Of a stretch of 12,233 nucleotides of DNA, positions 12,008 to 12,233 are shown one piece after another (the first letter of the stretch is position 1; each line of letters opens with the position of its first letter). A model generated the notes under the pieces. It was not told where the DNA came from and did not search any database. It saw nothing but the letters and a program-made list of their open reading frames with translations. The stretch lies in the NCBI GenBank assembly GCA_934693135.1, contig CAKUVA010000038.1:1-12233 (forward strand), given 5' to 3'. The stretch is from an uncultured Bacteroidales bacterium (GTDB lineage: Bacteria; Bacteroidota; Bacteroidia; Bacteroidales; UBA932). The translations under genes and the position numbers were made by a program.

Positions 12008-12233
12008 ATGGCAAGACCAACAAAAGCGGACAGCATCTATCGGGTAGCACTTCATAAGAACGGAGGCTATATGTACGCGACAACCCATCCATATACGATC
12101 ACCGATGACGGCAAGAGAAAGTATTCATGCCTGCACTGGGGCACTGTGACCGAAGGGCTCAAGTTCATCCCCGGCAAGCAGTATCTGTATGCCTCGCCGG
12201 AGGAAAGGGCCAGGCTGATTTTCCCCGAAGGAT
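12008..12233 (+). CDS. Transposase N-terminus, IS4-superfamily/IS1634-like (cut by window end)
   Basis: ATG at 12008 begins an open frame to the window edge (75 codons) reading MARPTKADSIYRVALHKNGG, then YMYATTHPYTITDDGKRKYS, LHWGTVTEGLKFIPGKQYLY and ASPEERARLIFPEG. This resembles the N-terminal part of a Bacteroidales IS4-superfamily transposase, probably of the IS1634 group. The catalytic DDE core would lie beyond the window and cannot be seen. The DNA is GC-rich compared with the intergenic region before it, and a Bacteroides-type promoter lies just upstream. The family is from recollection of similar N-termini, so the transposase call is moderately secure and the IS family name is less so. 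Confidence 0.65.
   Translation, partial: MARPTKADSIYRVALHKNGGYMYATTHPYTITDDGKRKYSCLHWGTVTEGLKFIPGKQYLYASPEERARLIFPEG

Overview
The window looks like accessory DNA of a Bacteroidota bacterium, most likely a Bacteroidales gut commensal. Two intergenic regions carry the Bacteroides-type promoter (a TTG-like -33 box about 19-20 nt upstream of TAnnTTTG). Several gene junctions are ATGA overlaps, and the glycosyltransferases, serine-acetyltransferase-like proteins and transposases resemble families common in Bacteroidales capsule (CPS) loci. Species cannot be read from the sequence. No rRNA, tRNA or CRISPR array is visible.

Layout. (1) Bases 1-~1994 are the right part of an IS66-family insertion sequence with its large TnpC transposase. 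Its left end and small accessory ORFs, if present, lie outside the window. (2) Bases ~2046-9889 are one tightly packed + strand polysaccharide operon: LbH acetyltransferase, GT2, Wzy-type polymerase, second LbH acetyltransferase (frameshifted at a C8 tract), double-domain GT2 (apparently two genes joined at a T8 tract), GT2, initiating phosphoglycosyl transferase and DegT/PLP sugar aminotransferase. A strong intrinsic terminator at 9900-9928 closes it. (3) Bases 9990-11889 are an independent transcription unit with its own promoter, encoding a DUF262-DUF1524 (GmrSD-like) protein, a candidate anti-phage nuclease. (4) Bases ~11890-12233 hold a short intergenic region and the start of a second, different transposase that runs off the window.

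How the genes fit together. The aminotransferase would make a UDP-amino sugar, and the phosphoglycosyl transferase would load the first sugar phosphate on undecaprenyl phosphate. Four GT2 domains would extend the repeat unit, the two acetyltransferases would decorate it, and Wzy would polymerise it. No Wzx flippase, chain-length regulator or UpxY-type antiterminator is present, so the locus must continue upstream of the IS66 or be incomplete. Genes from ~2046 to 7156 are visibly more AT-rich than the last three genes (7186-9889) and the IS66, which suggests a variable cassette placed in front of a more conserved operon end.

The main unexpected points are: (a) a second acetyltransferase whose first ~27 residues are encoded upstream in another frame, rejoined by one extra C in a C8 run; (b) a GT2-GT2 fusion that becomes a standard ATGA junction between two genes if one T is removed from a T8 run; (c) two abutting hairpins inside the second GT2 domain, one of them a 16-bp perfect inverted repeat with a 4-nt loop; (d) a lone GmrSD-like defence candidate between the capsule operon and an IS. 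Points (a) and (b) could be phase-variable switches, fixed mutations or homopolymer sequencing errors, and the sequence alone cannot separate these.
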